Assembly (NCBI GenBank): GCA_039720395.1
Contig: JBBPBK010000065.1
Span: forward strand, 62,001 to 126,000
DNA length: 64,000 bases
Direction of reading: 5' to 3'
Source: Liquidambar formosana
Lineage: Eukaryota > Streptophyta > Magnoliopsida > Saxifragales > Altingiaceae
A program made the position numbers and the translations under genes. The notes below the pieces were generated by a model. The model ran no database searches, was not told the origin of the DNA, and was given only the letters and a program-made list of their open reading frames with translations. Of the stretch, positions 58,849 to 64,000 are shown one piece after another; position 1 is the stretch's first letter, and each line of letters opens with the position of its first letter.

Positions 58849-60135
58849 ATGGAAGCCTTGGATGGGTTCTTAAGAGGGTTTTTGGCAGTCATGGCTGCCA
58901 AAGACAAAACTGAGTTTAAGCGCTTCGGCTTGGAACCATTGCTCTCCATAAGGCATATGAAGCTCGAGACGGCTCTTCTCACCGCGGCTACATACTTCTG
59001 GGATCCTCAACTCCATGTCTTTCGATTCAATTATGAAGAATTATGCCCAACCATGGAGGAATTCTGTGCTTTATTTGAAGTTTTGCTCGCAGGGCCATTC
59101 ATTCTTCCTACACCTCGCTCTGATTACCTTGCTTCCTTCTCTGATTTTCTTGGCATTCCTCAAAGGGACGCAACGATCTTTGTCAAGGATCATATGGTGG
59201 ACTTAATGAAGTTAGCAACCTCATTCTTGGCTCATGATAGCGAAGGTACTCTGACTTTCACCCCTCAAATTCAGCGTACACTCGCTTTCTGTTTAATTGG
59301 TCGCTTTCTCATCTCCACCGGCACTCTTCAAGCCCCTGTTCAAATATGCGAGTTGGTTGCCCCTCTTCTCAAGCAACATAACATCATTCCTTTGGTATTA
59401 GCTGAAACCTTGCATGGTTTAGATAAGGTTCATGGCAACCCCAAAGCGCCTTTAGGAGGTAGCCCCTTTTTATTGCAAATGTGGTTGCTCGAATGCTTGA
59501 ATTTTCTATCTCCCACCACTATCAATCCATACAAGCCCCAGCACTATTGTCTGCGCCGAGTTGAACTCCCTAGGCCATTCTCTTTAAGAGATTGGTTGGG
59601 TTACTTCCACATACTGTTGTGGCGGAACATCAAATGGTACGTCTTCACATGGTGGTGTAAAGAGCAGGTGCTTTTTCGAACCTCGGGGTGTGCTTTTGTC
59701 AAACTCATAGGACTGAGATCAACTTCCTTCTATTGGACTTCGAGAATTCTTCACCAGATGGGCGCTATGCAAACCATACCGTCCTTAACAGGACCTTGTT
59801 GCTCTGTGGAACCTGTCGGTCTTACTATAATCAAGTGGGCGAGGACTCGCTGGCCTACAAACCTGAAATTGACTCGAATTACCAACACTGACGGACCTTT
59901 CGAGATGAGTAAAGAATATAAGCAATGGTTGAAGGATGATTTGGGCAAAAGGGAGGCATCTTGCCGAGAAAGAATTTATGACCTTATCAAGGACACAAGG
60001 CTTGGACTTTGCAGAAAAGACATTCTTGAAGCAGTGGAGGCATCCCACGACTATGACTTGAGAAAGAAAAGAAGACTTGATAGAGAAAAACAGAAGACAA
60101 ACAAAATGACTCTGAAGAAACTCAAGAGGACTTAA
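58849..60135 (+). CDS. Antisense gene of Tat-2: DUF7745-like protein, intact, 428 codons
   Basis: I choose ATG 58849 (MEALDGFLRGFLAVMAAKD) because the TATA box at 58794-58801 lies after the upstream in-frame methionine at 58708. The single open frame runs to the stop at 60133-60135. Residues 40-80 hold LETALLTAATYFWDPQLHVF, then CPTMEEFCALFEVLLAG, the typical opening of DUF7745 proteins (FWDP, then P-T-x-E-E). A Trp-rich middle follows (WLGYFHILLWRNIKWYVFTW). The C-terminal third is charged and ends in a basic, probably nuclear stretch (YDLRKKRRLDREKQKTNK). There is no intron, stop or shift, unlike every other gene of this element. The family is common in plant transposable elements. The biochemical role is unknown. 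It is convergent with pol. Confidence 0.75.
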   Translation: MEALDGFLRGFLAVMAAKDKTEFKRFGLEPLLSIRHMKLETALLTAATYFWDPQLHVFRFNYEELCPTMEEFCALFEVLLAGPFILPTPRSDYLASFSDFLGIPQRDATIFVKDHMVDLMKLATSFLAHDSEGTLTFTPQIQRTLAFCLIGRFLISTGTLQAPVQICELVAPLLKQHNIIPLVLAETLHGLDKVHGNPKAPLGGSPFLLQMWLLECLNFLSPTTINPYKPQHYCLRRVELPRPFSLRDWLGYFHILLWRNIKWYVFTWWCKEQVLFRTSGCAFVKLIGLRSTSFYWTSRILHQMGAMQTIPSLTGPCCSVEPVGLTIIKWARTRWPTNLKLTRITNTDGPFEMSKEYKQWLKDDLGKREASCRERIYDLIKDTRLGLCRKDILEAVEASHDYDLRKKRRLDREKQKTNKMTLKKLKRT

Positions 60136-60317
60136 AGACTCAAGGAATAGAATATCTATGGCATGTCGATAGTTCTTTTACTTAACACCAATAAATTGTT
60201 ATGTCAAACAATTAGTTTCAGATGAATTGCCAATAATAATCTACTTTCGAGATTTCTGTGATTGTGTTGTGTGAACCGCACCCAATGTAACTTTATGGGC
60301 TGCCTACGTATCCCCGT

Positions 60318-60382
60318 TTTCTTTTTTTCTTTTTTCTCTCTTTTTTCCTTTTTTCTCTTTTTTTTTCTCTTTTTTCCTTTTG
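60318..60382. repeat. Polypyrimidine tract (polypurine on the Tat-2 sense strand)
   Basis: A 60-bp C/T-only run (TTTTCTTTTTTTCTTTTTTC and continuing) lies between the ends of pol and the DUF7745-like gene. On the retrotransposon sense strand it is an unbroken purine tract, so it could act as a second (internal) plus-strand primer. It could also be simple sequence. Confidence 0.6.
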
Positions 60383-60458
60383 GGGAATCAGGTCCTTGTA
60401 GTTCAAATGCCTTAACTTTTGCCTAGGCCGCCTTTACAGGTTTTCAACCTAGCAGGCC

Positions 60459-61730
60459 TTATACATAATACTTCTTTAATTGATCCAAATTGGTAAGACG
60501 AGCGAACTCGATCCCATCCAAATCCATAAGTCGAACAGCTCCTGCTGGCAATATCTCCTTGATGACGTATGGTCCTCCCCAACTTGGTTTGAACTTTCCT
60601 CGTGGATCGAAAATTGGAGCTCGGATCTCTTTCAACACTAAATCCCCTTTCTTCAAGCCTCTGTCTTTGACATGTTTGTTGAATGCCCTTGCGACTCTTC
60701 TTTGGTATCCTTGCACATGGTAGAGAGCCCTCAATCGCCTTTCATCTAGCAATGCCAACTCGTCATAACGACCTTTGATCCAGTCCACCTCTGCCAGCTG
60801 ACTTTCCACAACAACCCTTAACGAAGGAACTTCTAATTCCACTGGCAGAACAACCTCCATCCCATACACTAAAGCATATGGCGTAGCCCCTGTTGACGAT
60901 CTGACTGACGTTCTGTACCCCCATAATGCCAATGGTAGTTTCTCATGCCAATCAGTGTACGTGTCAGCCGTTTTCTATAATATCTTCTTGATGTTCTTGT
61001 TGGCGGTTTCCACTGCGCCATTTGTTTGTGGGCGATATGGGGACGACAAGTGGTGAACGATCTTGTACTTCTGCAAGAGTTCTTTGGTCTCCTTCTGGAA
61101 ATGCTGACCGTTATCTGAAATGACCTCATGCGATACCCCATATCGGTAGATAATGTTGAGCTGTATGAACTGCGCCACCTTTTTGGCATTCAAAACTTTG
61201 AAGGAAGCTGCTTCCACCCACTTGGTAAAGTAATTGATGGCTACCAAAATGTATTCATGACCATTAGATGCCTTCGGCTTAATCTGTCCGATGATATCTA
61301 TTCCCCATACTGCAAACGGCCATGGGGTTGACATGCTTATTAGGGGCATAGAGGGCAAGTGTTATCCGTTGGCGAAGAGCTGACACTTGTGGCACTTCTT
61401 GACGTGGGCATAGCAATCCCTTTCCATTGTAGACCAGTAATACCCTAGTCTCATGATCTTCTTAGCCAACATGTATCCATTCATATGCGGAGCCCCCACT
61501 CCTTCATGGATTTCTTCGATGAGTTTTCTGGCTTCTTCCTCCGTGACACACAGCAAGTGAATTCCGTCGTAAGACCTCCGATACAGTTTTCCTCCGCATA
61601 CCACATAATGGCTTGCCAATCTCCTCAGTGTTCGCCTATCCACGTGAGATGCTTCCTCTGGATATTCCCTTTCCTCGATGAGCCTTCTTATGTCATAAAA
61701 CCAAGGGTGGTTATCTGTTACCTCTCCTTC
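60459..61730 (-). pseudogene. Tat-2 integrase (same frame as upstream pol)
   Basis: The frame continues from the reverse transcriptase part after one TGA. The finger shows HEGVGAPHMNG and CYAHVKKCHKCQ. The DDE core has D in FAVWGIDIIG, D in EVISDNGQHF and E in NGAVETANKN. The C-terminus has a GPY/F-type module (GPYVIKEILPAGAVRLMDLD) and ends LKKYYV at a natural stop. Two further stops, TAA (61362-61364) and TAG (60975-60977), interrupt it, both without frame change. Each of the three stops could be a single C-to-T change from a CGA, CAA or CAG codon. Confidence 0.88.
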
Positions 61731-63860
61731 TCAAATGGAACAGTAATAAACAGGTTTCTCTCTACATTCGATCACGAGCGGTTTCACGCTTCCCCCTTCT
61801 AGTATTTCCACCATTGACACTAGAGTTGCTAAGGCATCAGCGAACTGATTCTTGTTTCTCGACAAGTAATTGAACTCGATCTCCGCGAACTCTTTGGTCA
61901 GTGCTTCCAAATAGGCATGATAGGGCAATAACTTCTCGTCGCGAGTTTTCCACTCCCCTTTTATCTGACAGATTATCAATGCTGAATCTCCAAACACCTC
62001 CAGTTCTTTTATCCCCAACTCTAACGCAGCTTCCAATGCTAGGATGCAGGCCTCATATTCTGCTATGTTGTTGGTGGCTTCGAACCCCAATTTAACTGCT
62101 AAAGGTGTGAAGGCTTCTTCGGGCGAGACTAGTAGCACTCCTATGCCATAACCTCTTTTGTTTGTAGCTCCGTCGAAGTAGACTCTCCAAACCCTCTTCT
62201 TGATTTCCAGGATATCTTCGTCGGGGAACTCGTCATTGAATTGGGTTGATGATGACACAGGGTAATTTGCCAAATGGTCTGCAATGACACTTCCTTTAAC
62301 GGACTTCTGCACCAGGTACTTTATGTCGAATTCATTGAGAAGAAGTGACCAATGAGCAGTCCTGTACGATAGGACTGGTTTTTCTAGCAAATACTTCAAA
62401 GGATCCAATCGACTTATCAACAGGACTTCGAAAGACATCATGTAATGACGGAGTTTCTGGGTAGCCCATACCAATGCTACGCAAGCCTTTTCTAGCGCAT
62501 TGTACTTTACTTCATAATCTGTCATTTTCTTGCTGAAGTAGTAGATGGCATTTTCCTTTTTTGACCCTTCAAGGTATTGAGCTAACATAGCTCCCGTCGC
62601 GGTTTCAGTAACCGTTAAATATAACAGTAACGGTTCACCTTGCCGCGGGGGAACCAAGATTGGGGGGTTGCTCAGATACCTTTTAATGGTTTCAAAGTCT
62701 TCTTGACAATCCTCATTCCATTCCTTGGAAACGCCCTTCTTAAGTAGCTTGAAAATTGGCTCGCATACCATGATCAGATTGGCGATAAAGCGGCTTATGT
62801 ATTGAACTCTCCCTAGAAAACCCCGGATCTGCTTTTCCGTTCTTGGTGGCTCCATCTCCGTGATAGCTTTTATCTTCCCTGGATCAACTTCAATTCCCCT
62901 CTGAGTAATCATGAAACCCAACAGCTTCCCTGCGGTGACTCCGAAGGCGTACTTCTGGGGATTCAATCGGAAGTTGTACTTCTTTGCCCGTTCTAGGAAC
63001 TTCTCTAATGCCGCGAAATGTCCTTCCCAGTTTACAAATTTGACTATCATGTCGTCCACATACACCTCTACTTCTTTATGGATCATATCATGCAATAGGG
63101 TCGTAGCAGCTCTTTGGTAAGTAGCCCCGGCATTTCTCAAGCCAAAAGGCATTACCTTGTAGCAATACGTGCCCCACTGCGTGATGAAAGCCGTCTTTTC
63201 TATGTCTCGAGGCGCCATCTTTATCTGGTTGTAACCAGAGAACCCATCCATGAAGGAGAGAAGAGCATGGCTTGCTGTACTGTCCACCAACACATCGATA
63301 TGCGGTAGAGGGAAATCGTCCTTTGGGCTCGCAACATTAAGGTCGCGGAAGTCAACACACATTCGCACTTTCCCATCTTTTTTAGGTACAGGCACTATGT
63401 TAGACAGCCACTCAGGGTACTCCACAACTTGGAGAAACCCGGCATCTAATTGTTTAGTTACCTCTTCTTTTACTTTCAAAGCCCATTCTGGTTTTAATCT
63501 TCTTAATTTTTGCTTTATAGGCTTTTTAGTGGGATTAGTGGGGATGTAATGTTGCACTATATCTGGATCAATACCAGGCATATCCTCATAAGACCATGCG
63601 AAGGCCTCTACATTGGCTTTTAGAAGTATTATCAATTTTTCTTTTTCAGTAGGCGAGAGAGTTATCCCAATTTTAATTATCCTTGGCAATTCATCTGTCC
63701 CTAGATTGATTGATTCCAATTCATCCATGTTAGGTTCGGTAACGCCCCTTTTCCTTTGCTCGACGAGCTCCGGGGGGACGTCATTCCTAGGATCTAGATC
63801 CATGCCATAGATATCCATAGAAGAGAGAAAGGAAACACTGCAAATAATGAAAAGAAACAC
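61731..63860 (-). pseudogene. Tat-2 pol: reverse transcriptase, RNase H, archaeal-type RNase H
   Basis: A single 709-codon frame. Reverse transcriptase blocks: NIVPVPKKDGKVRMCVDFRD, LSFMDGFSGYNQIKMAP, VMPFGLRNAGATYQRAA and the intact YVDD in EVEVYVDDMIVKF. The first RNase H (LLLYLTVTETATGAMLAQ) lacks the usual first aspartate, as is general in Tat elements. The second, archaeal-type RNase H keeps its acidic residues: RVYFDGATN, AEYEACIL, LEVFGDSAL and QFADALA. A 3' splice-like TTTCATTATTTGCAG precedes the frame at about 63848, consistent with the intron between protease and reverse transcriptase known in Ogre elements. The frame ends in TGA at 61731-61733 and reads on into integrase, so only nonsense codons disable it. 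Confidence 0.9.
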
Positions 63861-64000
63861 ACTTTATTGACTGAACTAACAAAACAAAACAAAGAAAAGA
63901 AAACACATGTGCCACAACTAGGGAACGACTCCTAACTCCACAAGGTGGGCTAGGCGGACACACTTTATTTGAAAGGAAAACTAAGACAAGCTACTAAGGA
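63861..64000 (-). other. Tat-2 sequence upstream of pol; probable intron
   Basis: Non-coding on the minus strand. It may be the downstream end of the Ogre-type intron between gag-protease and reverse transcriptase. The window ends before any gag or donor site can be seen. Confidence 0.45.

Larger units (their letters stand above)
44390..64000 (-). mobile_element. Tat/Ogre-lineage Ty3 retrotransposon with two antisense genes (element Tat-2), 5' part outside window
   Basis: On the minus strand pol (63860-60459) is followed by a non-coding region with two genes on the opposite strand (DUF7745-like and PMD), tandem repeats, and a 3' LTR (53619-44390). The LTR has TG...CA ends. The 5 bp before it (CTCAG, 44385-44389) should recur after the 5' LTR beyond position 64000. 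The dual RNase H and antisense ORFs place it in Tat/Ogre. Even after removing the nested 6.2 kb CACTA the visible part is 13.4 kb, so this is a large element. Pol is nearly intact, so it is young. Confidence 0.9.

Overview
The window looks like plant nuclear DNA, very probably from a eudicot. It is AT-rich and dominated by transposable elements of plant lineages: Tat/Ogre and chromodomain Ty3 retrotransposons, Copia, CACTA, PIF/Harbinger and Mutator-like elements. The only host-type coding pieces are a CYP76A-like P450 pseudogene, a COR413 first exon and an exon resembling an NCL-type Na+/Ca2+ exchanger. I see no intact host gene, tRNA, rRNA, CRISPR array or bacterial feature. All calls come from reading the sequence and the translations; nothing was searched.

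Layout. 1-8045: a decayed Tat-lineage Ty3 element, plus strand, with a multi-exon antisense ORF downstream of pol. 9704-10093: a MITE. 10602-15133: a 4.5 kb CACTA element carrying exon 1 of a COR413 gene. 16129-21184: three solo LTRs in a row. 22634-30584: a chromodomain Ty3 element (minus strand, Reina-like) with matching 363-bp LTRs and target-site duplication (TSD) TACTT, split by a 2.8 kb solo LTR of a Tat-type family (23408-26192). 32216-42480: an old tandem duplication upstream of a truncated CYP76A-like gene. Its first copy is expanded by a MITE, a 4.6 kb Harbinger element with both genes, and a Mutator-like element. 43844-44389: Copia gag fragment. 44390-64000: a large Tat/Ogre element on the minus strand that inserted into that gag and runs off the window. 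Its 3' LTR is itself split by a 6.2 kb CACTA element (47373-53572) that carries an exchanger-like exon.

The 44-64 kb Tat/Ogre element is the most interesting object. Its pol is one 1134-codon frame with only three stop codons. Between pol and the 3' LTR it carries two genes in antisense orientation: a seven-exon plant mobile domain (PMD) gene and an intact 428-codon DUF7745-like gene. An imperfectly palindromic module of about 75 bp, built on GACGG-N4-CCGTC, occurs three times in the element. It lies upstream of the TATA box of the PMD gene, of the DUF7745 gene and of the LTR's own sense promoter. Three other LTR families here have the same geometry (TATA box with a palindrome cluster 55-280 bp upstream) but with unrelated palindrome words. 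I read this as a fast-changing, family-specific promoter module, possibly recognised by element-encoded antisense-gene proteins. That last step is a hypothesis.
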